Shown here piece after piece: positions 29,451 to 37,540 of a stretch of 64,000 bases of DNA (position 1 is the stretch's first letter; every line of letters starts with the position of its first letter). The notes under the pieces were generated by a model. It worked only from the letters and a program-made list of their open reading frames with translations. It did not search any database and had not been told where the DNA came from. The position numbers and the translations under genes were made by a program. Source of the stretch: Psychromonas marina (GTDB taxonomy: Bacteria; Pseudomonadota; Gammaproteobacteria; Enterobacterales; Psychromonadaceae); NCBI RefSeq assembly GCF_030161115.1, contig NZ_BSPQ01000025.1:1-64000 (forward strand), in the 5' to 3' direction.

Positions 29451-29990
29451 CTATTTTTCAGCATTTTTTTCTCGTTGCTCTATCACTAAAGAAAGATCAA
29501 AGCCTGCCGCTTGCAATGCATCAAAATGCTTACCTTTAACACGCTCAAGAATCATTGGTTGAACGCCAGTAATCACAGTAAAAAGTGTACCGAAAACAGT
29601 CAATAAAAAAGCACTCACCGTCCACCCTTCGGTAAAGAGTTGAGTCAGCCCAAGAGCTGCACCAAGAAGCCCTATCGCAGACATTGCTTTAAGTGCTTTC
29701 ATGCCCTTAATATTTTCCATCGATACGTCTTCTAAAATAGTCGCTTGTTGGTCACCCATTTTAAAACCAACCAGAGTGGATATTTTTTTAGATTTTGCAA
29801 ATACAAACTCCCCCGTCATCTCTTCAGTTAATAACAGATTGATATTCTCGCTAACTAAGACACGATTAGTGCTCATCGTTTCAGTTTTGTTATTCTCTTG
29901 TAACTCAATAAATGAGTAACTCACTGAGCTGTTATTGTTTTCAAGCGTACCCAGTTTTAAAATTGTGCCTGTTACTGTAATGTAATCCAT
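29451..29990 (-). CDS. Unrecognised 179-residue protein with two transmembrane helices
   Basis: No family is recognised. Residues 1-95 look like a soluble beta-rich domain (VTGTILKLGTL...YSFIELQENN), followed by two hydrophobic helices (about 103-119 and 124-143) and a cytoplasmic-like charged tail (residues 148-179). It is encoded alone and has normal codon use for the window. A membrane-anchored sensing or binding domain is possible, but this is only inference. Confidence 0.65.
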   Translation of the reverse strand: MDYITVTGTILKLGTLENNNSSVSYSFIELQENNKTETMSTNRVLVSENINLLLTEEMTGEFVFAKSKKISTLVGFKMGDQQATILEDVSMENIKGMKALKAMSAIGLLGAALGLTQLFTEGWTVSAFLLTVFGTLFTVITGVQPMILERVKGKHFDALQAAGFDLSLVIEQREKNAEK

Positions 29991-30387
29991 ATCGCCTCTT
30001 TCAATCTATATTTAGTTCGTGTCATTCATTTTAGGTATTTGCAACCTTGGCAAATTCACATAATACCATTCTACTCTTTTAAATCCGCTAACGTCATTTT
30101 ACACATCCTAAAATAAGACAAATAAATAAAAATTTTATTGGCTAACCTAACAAAGCACTAATAACTAACATGAAGTAACGTCTGATTTTTTTGTGTTAAT
30201 CGCTAAGCACTAAGATCAAATAAGCGATAAAAATTTGAAGCAACGCGCTGTATTACCAAGCAAAAAAGCGTGACTTTGTTATTATGATAAAATTAATTTA
30301 AATGGTACTAAGCAAGGAAATCTGTAACGCTTAGACCTATGTGAGGTATTCTCTGAGTATCTGTCTGTACCACTGGAGCACAGAAGT
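29991..30387. other. 397-bp gap without recognisable features
   Basis: An AT-rich spacer between two divergent membrane-protein genes. It must hold promoters for both, but I see no hexamer pair good enough to call, no hairpin with a T-tract, and no repeat. Confidence 0.5.
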
Positions 30388-30738
30388 ATGCTAACAATTT
30401 CAGCGTTAATCTTTTATATTCTACTTATCGGTGCAGGTGGCTTTGCATGGTACTGTTCAAGGCTATCCCTGAAAAAATCATTAGCACACCTGCTACAAAA
30501 ACAACATTTTTCTGCCTTCACTTTTTATGCTCTACATCTTATCGCAGCTGTGATGGCAACCGTCGTCATCAGCGCAACAGTTGGCGAATTCTTGTTAGTA
30601 CTGACAGGAACGCCTTTAGCGCCAGCAACTTATACTATGATTATGATTGTCGTTATTACAGTTACCATAATAGGCACGGTAATGAGTGCCCATAAACCAG
30701 TAATGGGTGCTTTAAAAGCAAAAAATCAATCGCACTAA
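30388..30738 (+). CDS. Unrecognised small membrane protein (116 residues)
   Basis: A protein with three predicted transmembrane helices (about 4-22, 46-72 and 82-100) and a short basic C-terminus. No family is recognised. Convergent with the MarR-type regulator, with only 26 bp between their ends. Confidence 0.6.
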   Translation: MLTISALIFYILLIGAGGFAWYCSRLSLKKSLAHLLQKQHFSAFTFYALHLIAAVMATVVISATVGEFLLVLTGTPLAPATYTMIMIVVITVTIIGTVMSAHKPVMGALKAKNQSH

Positions 30739-30764
30739 TAAGCGACTAAAGTGATCATTGAAGA

Positions 30765-31193
30765 TTAAAATGCTTTCAAGTTAGCCGAAATCATCAAAGC
30801 CGTACTTTTGAATGAAGCTAACTGTTCTGCTGGAATATTTTCCTGCATCTTTTCATAAATTTGCAGTTCGGTAACACGAATCAGTTCAGCAAGTTCTTTA
30901 CCCTGTTCAGTTAATTGTAATAGCTGGCTTCTTTTATCTTCAGGGTTCGCTGTTTTAGTTAACCAGCCATTCGTTATCATCTCTTTAATTAAACGTGCTA
31001 TCTGTGCTTTGTCCCTGTTAAAGAAAATAACGATATCATTGGCAGTACAATTCTGGCTTTTACTAATAAAAGTTAAACACTTCACGTTCATTCCATTCAA
31101 CCCCGCCTCATGATCCTTAAGCGTCGAGCGCATCGCCATTTTATATGAATGCAGAATATTAAAAACAATATCGGTCACTGAGTCGTTATGCAT
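30765..31193 (-). CDS. MarR family transcriptional regulator
   Basis: A 142-residue winged-helix repressor. The DNA-binding part includes NDIVIFFNRDKAQIARLIKEM (about 51-71, helix-turn-helix) and the wing residues DKRSQLLQLTEQG (about 84-96). It is divergent from the siderophore-interacting-protein gene. A perfect palindrome over the -35 of that gene is a likely operator, so it probably represses the neighbour and itself. The inducer is unknown. Confidence 0.85.
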   Translation of the reverse strand: MHNDSVTDIVFNILHSYKMAMRSTLKDHEAGLNGMNVKCLTFISKSQNCTANDIVIFFNRDKAQIARLIKEMITNGWLTKTANPEDKRSQLLQLTEQGKELAELIRVTELQIYEKMQENIPAEQLASFKSTALMISANLKAF

Positions 31194-31247
31194 GAGATTA
31201 ACCTTCTAGTTATTAGTCATCAATTATTAATTAGGCATTAGAAGTTA

Positions 31248-31278
31248 GTTGACAAAGTCAACACACTTAAACTATAGT
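31248..31278 (+). promoter_or_regulatory. SIP-gene promoter with palindromic operator
   Basis: The perfect 15-bp palindrome GTTGACAAAGTCAAC (31248-31262) contains the -35 hexamer TTGACA (31249-31254). The -10 TATAGT follows at 31273-31278 after an 18-nt spacer. The overlap of a symmetric site with the -35, between a MarR gene and its divergent neighbour, suggests a MarR operator (inference). Confidence 0.65.
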
Positions 31279-31326
31279 AGACCTTATCAACTTAATCGAT
31301 ATTATTCAAGTTAATGAGGAAAAACA

Positions 31327-32067
31327 ATGAGACCTAGAAAACCAAATGTACGCATGACACATGTTTCACAAATCATCGAACTTTCTTCTCACCTTCGCCG
31401 CATTATCGTCACAGGTGATAGCTTGAATGATTTTCCAATTAGCCTTGAGGGCGGTTATGTAAAAGTTGTACTACCACAACAGGGCGATGACCCCAAAAAG
31501 ATGCGGTCTTATACGATTCGCGCTTTTGATCCTATAACAAAAAAACTAGAGCTCGACTTTGTAATTAATCGTCACGATGGGCCAGCAACACGATGGGCAC
31601 GTGATGCCAAAGTCGGTGACAGCATTGGTATTGCTGGTCCAGGACCGATGAAACTGACACATTATGATCATCATAGCTACCTGTTAATTGGCGATCTCAC
31701 TTCTATGAATGCACTCAACGGTTACATTCCAAGATTTAAAAAAGAGGCAGATGTAAGAGCGATTATCGTCGTGCCAACACGCTCGGACATTATCGCTATG
31801 GATTATGATGAGAGTGATAATACAACATGGTTTGTAGAAGATGAGACAGAGCAAACATTGGCGCAAAAAGTAATTGAAGTCGCTGCTGATATGTCTAAAG
31901 ATAGTCACCTTTTCTTAGGGCTTGAAGCAGGCGAAATTCGTACCCTCCGTCCACTTCTTCAAGAAGAGATAGGATTTGACCGTGTTAACATTTCCACCGT
32001 TGGTTACTGGAAAAAAGGCGTTGATGCAGATCGCTTCGGAGCGCAAAAGAAAGCAAAGCCGCTATAA
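31327..32067 (+). CDS. Siderophore-interacting protein (FAD-dependent ferric reductase family)
   Basis: A 246-residue flavoprotein of the SIP/ViuB family, which reduces ferric-siderophore complexes in the cytosol to release iron. The FAD-binding motif MRSYTIR is near 59-65, with IGIAGPGPM near 99-107 and the C-terminal GYWKKGVD of this family. No siderophore synthesis or uptake gene is adjacent and no Fur box was recognised. Control by the divergent MarR-type protein is more likely from context. A good GAGG ribosome site precedes the ATG. Confidence 0.85.
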   Translation: MRPRKPNVRMTHVSQIIELSSHLRRIIVTGDSLNDFPISLEGGYVKVVLPQQGDDPKKMRSYTIRAFDPITKKLELDFVINRHDGPATRWARDAKVGDSIGIAGPGPMKLTHYDHHSYLLIGDLTSMNALNGYIPRFKKEADVRAIIVVPTRSDIIAMDYDESDNTTWFVEDETEQTLAQKVIEVAADMSKDSHLFLGLEAGEIRTLRPLLQEEIGFDRVNISTVGYWKKGVDADRFGAQKKAKPL

Positions 32068-32282
32068 AATGATGAGATATACCTCATCAACAAAAGCCTG
32101 TATATATTCAGTCACAGCTTTTAGTGCTGTGCATAGGTTTTTATATAATTGTCGCTACAGCCTATTTTAATTAGTCGATTGGTCACCAACAGATGTTTCT
32201 CTTCTCAGTTACTTTGACAATTAATAGACATTTTTCACTATTACGATTACTCTAATTCCTTTGATATATCAAAGGGAATACC

Positions 32283-33104
32283 ATGAATAACGGACTAAGA
32301 AAAATCACCTCTATTGTCATATTTATCAACTTGCTATCTATCTTACTATTCACTCATGTAGCACATGCAGCTAATACTACATTTGAACGCATTAATAAAA
32401 GTGGTGTGCTCGTGGTGGGTATGTCAGGTGAACAACCTCCTTTTAACTTCGTCTCAAATCAAGAGACGGTCATCGGTTATGATGTTGATTTAGCGACAGC
32501 ACTTGGAAAATCACTCGATGTAAAAGTACGTATTGAATTGATGCCTTTTGCTGAATTAGTGAAAGCACTGCAGAAACATGAGATAGACGTTATCATTTCA
32601 GGGTTTGCTTTTACTAAAGCGCGTAGTGAGGAACTTATCTTTGTTGGACCTTATGCCCTCTCAGGAAAGTCATTAATCATTAATAAAAATAGATTAAAAG
32701 AGATCCAAGCCTCTACCGGTCTTAACCATCAATCCGTGCATCTCATGGCGCTAGAAAACTCAACCAGCAAAACACTGGCAGAAGAGCGCCTTGGCAAAGC
32801 AAAACTGACCACGATTAAACATTATGAAGATGCAATACTTGCTTTACGTGCAGGGAAAGCTGATGGTTTAGTTGCCGATTTAGCCGTCTGTGAATTGGCC
32901 GTTATCCGCGATACCGAAAAACAATTAACAACATTAAAAAAACCATTAGCCGTAGAAGATATCAGTATTGCAATGAACAAAAATGAACCCTTTTTAGAGA
33001 GTAGTTTATCGGAAAAATTGTACACCTTAGGGGAATCAGGTGAACTCACTACTCTGCATAAAAAGTGGTTTAACGATCCAGGTTGGTTGGCACTCTTACC
33101 TTAG
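32283..33104 (+). CDS. Periplasmic solute-binding protein, family 3 (polar amino acid type)
   Basis: A 273-residue secreted protein: signal peptide about 1-29 (ending AHA-AN), then the family-3 block GVLVVGMSGEQPPFNFV and IGYDVDLATALGKSLDVKV, and DVIISGFAFTKAR around the hinge. It should bind an amino acid or related ligand for an ABC transporter. No permease or ATPase gene is adjacent, so it either works with a transporter elsewhere or serves another role. It is convergent with L-asparaginase. Confidence 0.85.
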   Translation: MNNGLRKITSIVIFINLLSILLFTHVAHAANTTFERINKSGVLVVGMSGEQPPFNFVSNQETVIGYDVDLATALGKSLDVKVRIELMPFAELVKALQKHEIDVIISGFAFTKARSEELIFVGPYALSGKSLIINKNRLKEIQASTGLNHQSVHLMALENSTSKTLAEERLGKAKLTTIKHYEDAILALRAGKADGLVADLAVCELAVIRDTEKQLTTLKKPLAVEDISIAMNKNEPFLESSLSEKLYTLGESGELTTLHKKWFNDPGWLALLP

Positions 33105-33129
33105 GTTTTACATAGCGTCATCTACAAGT

Positions 33130-33163
33130 AATCACAGTGCCATTATTGTTCGGCCCTGTGATT
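33130..33163. terminator. Hairpin between convergent genes, overlapping the ansA stop
   Basis: An 11-bp stem with one mismatch (33130-33141 with 33152-33163) reaches into the ansA stop codon. No T-tract is present, so it is only a probable 3'-end hairpin for the solute-binding gene and ansA. Confidence 0.4.
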
Positions 33164-34166
33164 AACTCAATTCACCACGTAGATCGGTCTGAAATAGTTC
33201 AATTAACTGCGCATGGGGTAAAGACTGACTGAGTAAGTAATATAACTTCGCAATCACCGTTTCAGTGGTCATATCACCACCACTAATAACCCCAGCTTCA
33301 CTTAACGCATGGCCCGTTGCATAACCTTGCATATTAACCGCACCTTTTAAACACTGACTACAATTAACAATAATAATCCCGCGCTCGCTTGCACGCTTTA
33401 ATGTCTCTAATAATTGTGCATCTTGTTGTGCATTACCTACGCCGTAAGTTAATAAAACCAACGCCTGTAATGGGCTTTTTAAGAGGTTATCTAAGACTTC
33501 CCAGTTAAGTCCCGGAAACATATGCAGAATAGCGATAGATTGTACTTCAATCGAACGCACTTCTAATTTTTCAGTAGGTGCAACAGTTGGCAATTTACTG
33601 AATTTTTTAATTTCAATGCCTGCTTCTACTAATGGTGCAACGTTAGGCGATACAAAAGCATCAAAACCATCAGCATACTGTTTAGTCGTACGATTACCGC
33701 GGAATAATTGGTTATTAAAAAACAGACAAACTTCATTAATTGGATAATGCGCTGCGATATACAAAGAATTTAATAAATTAATACGTCCATCGGTACGTAG
33801 TTGAGACAGTGGGATTTGCGAGCCCGTAATAATGATCGGTTTACTCAAATTTTCAAACATAAATGACAATGCTGATGCAGTATATGACATGGTGTCTGTT
33901 CCATGTAATACAATAAAACCATCAAAGTCGTCATAACGCGCTTGTATATCTTGAGCAATGAATTGCCAAACTTCTGGCGAAACATTAGCGGAATCAATCA
34001 GAGGGCTATATTCATTAATTTCAAATTCAGGCATATCGTCATGGAAAAAATCAGGCATATTAGCAATCGTTTCTGTTAAATATCCATCAACAGGCACAAA
34101 TCCTGATGCTGAAGGTTTCATACCAATTGTGCCGCCCGTATAAGCGATATAAATACGTTTTTTCAT
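33162..34166 (-). CDS. ansA: L-asparaginase I, cytoplasmic type
   Basis: A 334-residue enzyme hydrolysing L-asparagine to aspartate and ammonia. The catalytic Thr13 lies in AYTGGTIGM and Thr90-Asp91 in LHGTDTMSYTASALSF. No signal peptide is present, which separates it from the periplasmic AnsB type. The sequence aligns along its length with E. coli AnsA, including the end ...NLRGEL-like DLRGELS. Upstream on the same strand is the RecQ-family helicase. Confidence 0.94.
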   Translation of the reverse strand: MKKRIYIAYTGGTIGMKPSASGFVPVDGYLTETIANMPDFFHDDMPEFEINEYSPLIDSANVSPEVWQFIAQDIQARYDDFDGFIVLHGTDTMSYTASALSFMFENLSKPIIITGSQIPLSQLRTDGRINLLNSLYIAAHYPINEVCLFFNNQLFRGNRTTKQYADGFDAFVSPNVAPLVEAGIEIKKFSKLPTVAPTEKLEVRSIEVQSIAILHMFPGLNWEVLDNLLKSPLQALVLLTYGVGNAQQDAQLLETLKRASERGIIIVNCSQCLKGAVNMQGYATGHALSEAGVISGGDMTTETVIAKLYYLLSQSLPHAQLIELFQTDLRGELS

Positions 34167-34326
34167 GCTTAATTACCCGTAAATGATGTAGATTGAGATT
34201 ATGAACTAGATCACGCTTTATAGACCAACAAAATAAACATATTTTCATCATTTTATTATTCATAAGCGGTAAAAGCTGCCAGCAAAAAATGTAACTTTAT
34301 ATTTTAAGCTTTTGCTGACAGCTGAT

Positions 34327-34365
34327 AGCTAACAACTAACAGCTAACAGCTAACAGCTAACAGCT
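34327..34365 (-). repeat. Heptamer array (TTAGCTG type) at the recQ 3' end
   Basis: Five 7-bp units (AGCTAAC, AACTAAC, then three AGCTAAC on the plus strand, 34327-34361) plus a partial unit. Read in the direction of recQ the unit is GTTAGCT. The recQ stop codon TAG (34350-34352) and the last residues lie inside the array. Related arrays lie after tapT, tusB and nusG. Confidence 0.85.
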
Positions 34366-36269
34366 TCATTACTCTTCACCCACTGCAGCACTTCTGCAAA
34401 CCGATAACGCTCAAACATGGCAAAACCTGATACCTGACGAACTTTTAGACGGGTAAAAATGGGCGTGGTTAGTCCACATAAAAAACGAGCAATAAGTGTA
34501 TGGCTCGCATGCTTACCGAGTTTTTCTTTGATCACTGCAGTTAGTTGTACACAATCGTATTCACCCAGAGGCCGTAAAAGAGCGGGTTGTGGTAACACCG
34601 TTTGTTGTCCTGCACACACGCTACAATGACCACAAGGAGCTTGTAAATTAGTATCAGAAAAGTAATGCGCTAACTGCCAATTAAGGCACTTACGGCTAGC
34701 AAAAAAATCTAATAAAAAATGGATCCGCGTGATTTCACTTTGCTCTTTATCAGCAAAACGCTGGGCAAGCTTAGATGTCAAATCAGGCGTTATTGCTTCA
34801 CTGAAAACCTTATAAACGTTGGTCATCTGCTTTGTTTGCAATTCAACTAACCCCTGCTGATCCAGATAGTCCAATGCAGTAATCACCCGGCTACGTTCAC
34901 TCGGATAATAATTTTGTAGCTTTTCAAAATTCATCGTCGACCAAGTACGCGCTTTGTCAGCACTTTCTAGAATAGCCTGTACAAAGTGATGACGTTCATC
35001 TTTAAAACGCGCTAAAAGCTCATTTTGAGGCACGAGAAGCTTATATTTGTATTCGGCGTAATAACTATATGCGGGTTGTAATACATTCTCTAACTCTAAA
35101 TAAACTAATAGGGTTTTTAATGCTAATAAGCGAATATTAGATTGGCTAGATAGGCTATTCATCAATACTTCCCATTGGCCATTATTATTAACTATCTCGT
35201 TAATAATATATTCGATAGCACTTGGTTCAGGCGTATCGCTGTAGACAAAGTTCTCTAGCACGTTGAGGTTATCTTTATTGGCAAGCACTAAACAATCGGA
35301 AGATGATCCATCGCGCCCCGCACGACCTATCTCCTGAGCATAATTCTCAATCGACTTCGGTAGGTCATAATGCACAACAAAACGAATATCACTCTTATCA
35401 ATGCCCATGCCAAAAGCAATGGTAGCAACAATCAAGGGTAACTCACCGGACATAAAGCGCTGCTGGATATGCGTTCTCTGCTCGCTATTCATTCCTGCAT
35501 GATAGGCTTGTGCTTCAATACCTGCACTTGAGAGCGCACTAGCGACTCTCTCAGCCGTTTGCTGCAAGGTGACATAAATGATACCTGCACTTTGCGAACG
35601 TTGCTTGAGCCAAGGTACAAGGTGATTAAGCTTATCAACTTCAGTGGTACCAATAACAGCAAGATTAAGATTACTACGATAAGACCCCGTGACAGTGATA
35701 TTGTGTTTATCGATAGCAAACTTCGCAGACATATCCTCAATCACCTGTGTCGTTGCTGTAGCTGTTAATAACAACACTTGTTGAATATTGAACTCTTGTC
35801 GATAGTGGGCGAGTTTGAGGTAATCGGGACGGAAATTATGCCCCCACTCAGAGATACAATGCGCTTCGTCTACCACGAGCAATGAAATTGGAATTTGCTT
35901 TAAAAATTGGCGAAAACGTTCACTATTTAAACGCTCTACCGAGATAAACAATATTTTAACCTCGCCCTCTGCTACCGCTTTATAAACTGCGGAAGATTCG
36001 GCGGCCGTTTGCATCGATTGAATACTGGCAGCAGATATCCCTTTACGATGTAGAAATTCTAACTGATCCTGTATCAACGCCAGTAATGGTGAAACGACCA
36101 AGGTCAAATGGGGAAGCTTTAATGCGGGCAGTTGGTAACAGAGGCTTTTACCTGAGCCCGTGGGAAAAATAGCAGCAGCACTTTTTCCATTTAACAGTGC
36201 CTCAATGACCGGCTTTTGTCCTGCTCGAAACGTATTGAAACCAAAATATTGCTGTAATAAATCTTCCAT
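34350..36269 (-). CDS. RecQ-family ATP-dependent DNA helicase
   Basis: A 639-residue superfamily-2 3'-5' DNA helicase. Motif I FPTGSGKS is near 35-42, motif II DEAH followed by CISEWGHNFRPDY near 133-150, and motif VI with QEIGRAGRDG. A zinc-binding RecQ-C region is marked by four Cys (KCLNWQLAHYF...CGHCSVC). The C-terminal part looks shorter than a full RQC-HRDC arrangement, so it may be a RecQ-like paralogue and not RecQ itself. The ATG at 36269 is preferred over an in-frame GTG at 36293. The last residues (AVSC) and the TAG stop are encoded by a heptamer repeat. Confidence 0.88.
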   Translation of the reverse strand: MEDLLQQYFGFNTFRAGQKPVIEALLNGKSAAAIFPTGSGKSLCYQLPALKLPHLTLVVSPLLALIQDQLEFLHRKGISAASIQSMQTAAESSAVYKAVAEGEVKILFISVERLNSERFRQFLKQIPISLLVVDEAHCISEWGHNFRPDYLKLAHYRQEFNIQQVLLLTATATTQVIEDMSAKFAIDKHNITVTGSYRSNLNLAVIGTTEVDKLNHLVPWLKQRSQSAGIIYVTLQQTAERVASALSSAGIEAQAYHAGMNSEQRTHIQQRFMSGELPLIVATIAFGMGIDKSDIRFVVHYDLPKSIENYAQEIGRAGRDGSSSDCLVLANKDNLNVLENFVYSDTPEPSAIEYIINEIVNNNGQWEVLMNSLSSQSNIRLLALKTLLVYLELENVLQPAYSYYAEYKYKLLVPQNELLARFKDERHHFVQAILESADKARTWSTMNFEKLQNYYPSERSRVITALDYLDQQGLVELQTKQMTNVYKVFSEAITPDLTSKLAQRFADKEQSEITRIHFLLDFFASRKCLNWQLAHYFSDTNLQAPCGHCSVCAGQQTVLPQPALLRPLGEYDCVQLTAVIKEKLGKHASHTLIARFLCGLTTPIFTRLKVRQVSGFAMFERYRFAEVLQWVKSNEAVSC

Positions 36270-36312
36270 TACTTTACCCTGTGTGAAAAACACTATTGAA
36301 GAAATACATTAT

Positions 36313-37029
36313 ATGCGAATTCATGCACTGCATAAACTTTACGAACAACGGCTAAGCCAATCAACGCGTCCTTTTTTAGCCCGCGGAGGACGAATAACAC
36401 GCTGTGTACACTGCATGCTGCTGCCCTATTTATGTATCTGCCGATTTAAAAAAACAGTGCAAACTAACAGCGCATTTCTGTTATTGATGTATGACGATGA
36501 AATTCTTAAGCCCAGTAATACGGGTCGTTTAATTGCAGATATCGTACCCGATACCTTCGCATATATTTGGTCTCGCACCGAACCTAATAAAGAGATGTTA
36601 GCTTTGTTGCAAGACCCGCAATGGCAACCTGTGGTTATATTTCCCGAAGAGTATAGCCAACCTGAACGGGTTATCTGTGCAGAAAACAATAGTATCGCAA
36701 ATAAAAAACCTCTGTTCATACTGCTAGATGGTAGTTGGGCACAAGCAAAGAAGATGTTTCGTAAAAGCCCTTACCTGGATAACTTGCCGGTTCTTTCATT
36801 TTCACCAGAAAATATTTCACGCTATTTAGTACGTAAAGCCGTCAAAGATAATCAACTCGCTACCGCTGAAGTTGCCGCACTCGCATTAGATTATATAGGC
36901 GAGCAAGGTAATGCTGCGCAATTAGAGTTGCTGTTTGAGGTTTTCAAAGAGAACTACCTGTTAGGAAAAGAGCGCAAACAGCTACCAAAGGGTGCTGCAT
37001 TTTATAAACTTAAAACAGGCAATGATTAG
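36313..37029 (+). CDS. tapT: DTW-domain tRNA-uridine aminocarboxypropyltransferase
   Basis: A 238-residue enzyme of the DTW family. E. coli TapT (YfiP) adds the 3-amino-3-carboxypropyl group to U47 of tRNA from S-adenosylmethionine. The zinc-type Cys cluster CVHCMLLPYLCIC is near 31-43, and LLDGSWAQAKKM holds the DTW-like signature (here D-G-S-W). The ATG at 36313 is chosen because the family N-terminus begins soon after; an upstream in-frame ATG at 36160 would overlap recQ coding sequence. It is divergent from recQ across 43 bp. Its TAG stop begins a repeat array. Confidence 0.85.
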   Translation: MRIHALHKLYEQRLSQSTRPFLARGGRITRCVHCMLLPYLCICRFKKTVQTNSAFLLLMYDDEILKPSNTGRLIADIVPDTFAYIWSRTEPNKEMLALLQDPQWQPVVIFPEEYSQPERVICAENNSIANKKPLFILLDGSWAQAKKMFRKSPYLDNLPVLSFSPENISRYLVRKAVKDNQLATAEVAALALDYIGEQGNAAQLELLFEVFKENYLLGKERKQLPKGAAFYKLKTGND

Positions 37030-37101
37030 TGGTTAGTGGTTAGAGGTTAGTGGTTAGAACTTAGTAACTAACTAATGACTAATGACTGACAACTAATAAC
37101 T
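37026..37101 (+). repeat. Heptamer-like TTAGTGG array after tapT
   Basis: A run of TTAGTGG-type units (GTTAGTG, GTTAGAG, GTTAGTG, GTTAGAA and so on) degrades into ACTAATGACTAATGACTGACAAC. The tapT stop codon TAG is part of its first unit. Related to the arrays near recQ, tusB and nusG. Confidence 0.75.
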
Positions 37102-37118
37102 TTCTTACACCCATAAAA

Positions 37119-37140
37119 AAAGAGCGCCTTAGCGCTCTTT
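37119..37140 (-). terminator. Terminator hairpin in tuf tail copy 1
   Basis: A 9-bp perfect stem (37119-37127 with 37132-37140) and loop CTTA, same stem and loop as the true tuf terminator. A-residues at 37115-37118 give the minus-strand T-tract. It could also stop tapT transcription from the other side. Confidence 0.75.
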
Positions 37141-37242
37141 CATAGTGTTTCTAAATTACGAATATATTGCTCGATGATTTTAGATGCTAGCACCTACGTC
37201 TTACCGATACAGTGCCACCTTCACTTTTTACAAAGCAAAAAA

Positions 37243-37260
37243 AAGAGCGCCTAAGCTCTT
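37243..37260 (-). terminator. Weakened terminator hairpin in tuf tail copy 2
   Basis: A 6-bp stem (37243-37248 with 37255-37260) remains, next to an A-tract. It is shorter than in the other copies because of substitutions in the right arm. Confidence 0.5.
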
Positions 37261-37362
37261 CCATAGTGTTTCTAAATTACGAATATATTATTAGATGATT
37301 CTACGATACTAGCACCTACGTCTTATTGATACAGAGCCACATTCATACTTTTCTGAAGACAT

Positions 37363-37392
37363 AAAAAAAGAGAGCCTAAGCTCTCTTTTTTG
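37363..37392. terminator. Terminator hairpin in tuf tail copy 3
   Basis: Stem AGAGAGC/GCTCTCT (37369-37375 with 37380-37386) extended by flanking A6/T6 to 13 bp; loop CTAA. Symmetric, so able to act in both directions. The base changes relative to the tuf terminator keep the pairing intact. Confidence 0.75.
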
Positions 37393-37491
37393 GAAGTTCT
37401 AAATTAAAGAGTAATTATTACTCGATGATTTTAGATGCTAGCACCTACGTCTTACCGATACAGTGCCACCTTCACTTTTTACAAAGCAAAA

Positions 37492-37513
37492 AAAGAGCGC
37501 CTTAGCGCTCTTT
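37492..37513 (-). terminator. Intrinsic terminator of the str operon, after tuf
   Basis: A 9-bp perfect GC-rich stem (37492-37500 with 37505-37513), loop CTTA, and A-residues at 37488-37491 giving a minus-strand T-tract, about 28 nt after the tuf stop. Confidence 0.88.
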
Positions 37514-37540
37514 CATAAGTGTTTCTAAATTACGAATATA

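Larger units (their letters stand above)
37115..37487 (-). repeat. Three eroded tandem copies of the tuf 3' end with terminator
   Basis: Three units start at about 37115, 37237 and 37363; the true tuf tail unit starts at 37488. The period is 122-126 bp. Each unit contains an A-tract, a GAGCGC/GAGAGC-type hairpin, the segment TTTCTAAATTACGAATATATT or a close variant, then GATGATTTTAGAT and GCACCTAC...GCCACCTTCAC, which match the last about 20 codons of tuf. The copies carry internal changes and cannot encode EF-Tu. They lie downstream of tuf in the same orientation. Confidence 0.88.

Noticed and set aside
20345-31193. A defence island in the accessory region
   Set aside because: The genes are transporters, enzymes, regulators and unrelated small membrane proteins, separated by terminators. 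No nuclease, toxin, methylase or retron signature was recognised, and the ParB-fold protein is exported.
34327-34365. Short tandem repeat as a CRISPR or iteron origin
   Set aside because: The 7-bp units are contiguous without spacers, and similar arrays lie at other gene ends. No replication initiator gene is nearby.
36160-36312. Longer N-terminus for the tapT product
   Set aside because: It would run through the divergent recQ start and adds residues not resembling the DTW family; the ATG at 36313 gives the expected protein.
37115-37513. Regular repeats resembling a CRISPR array
   Set aside because: The units are about 125 bp, degenerate over their full length, and match the tuf tail. There are no short identical repeats with unique spacers and no cas genes.
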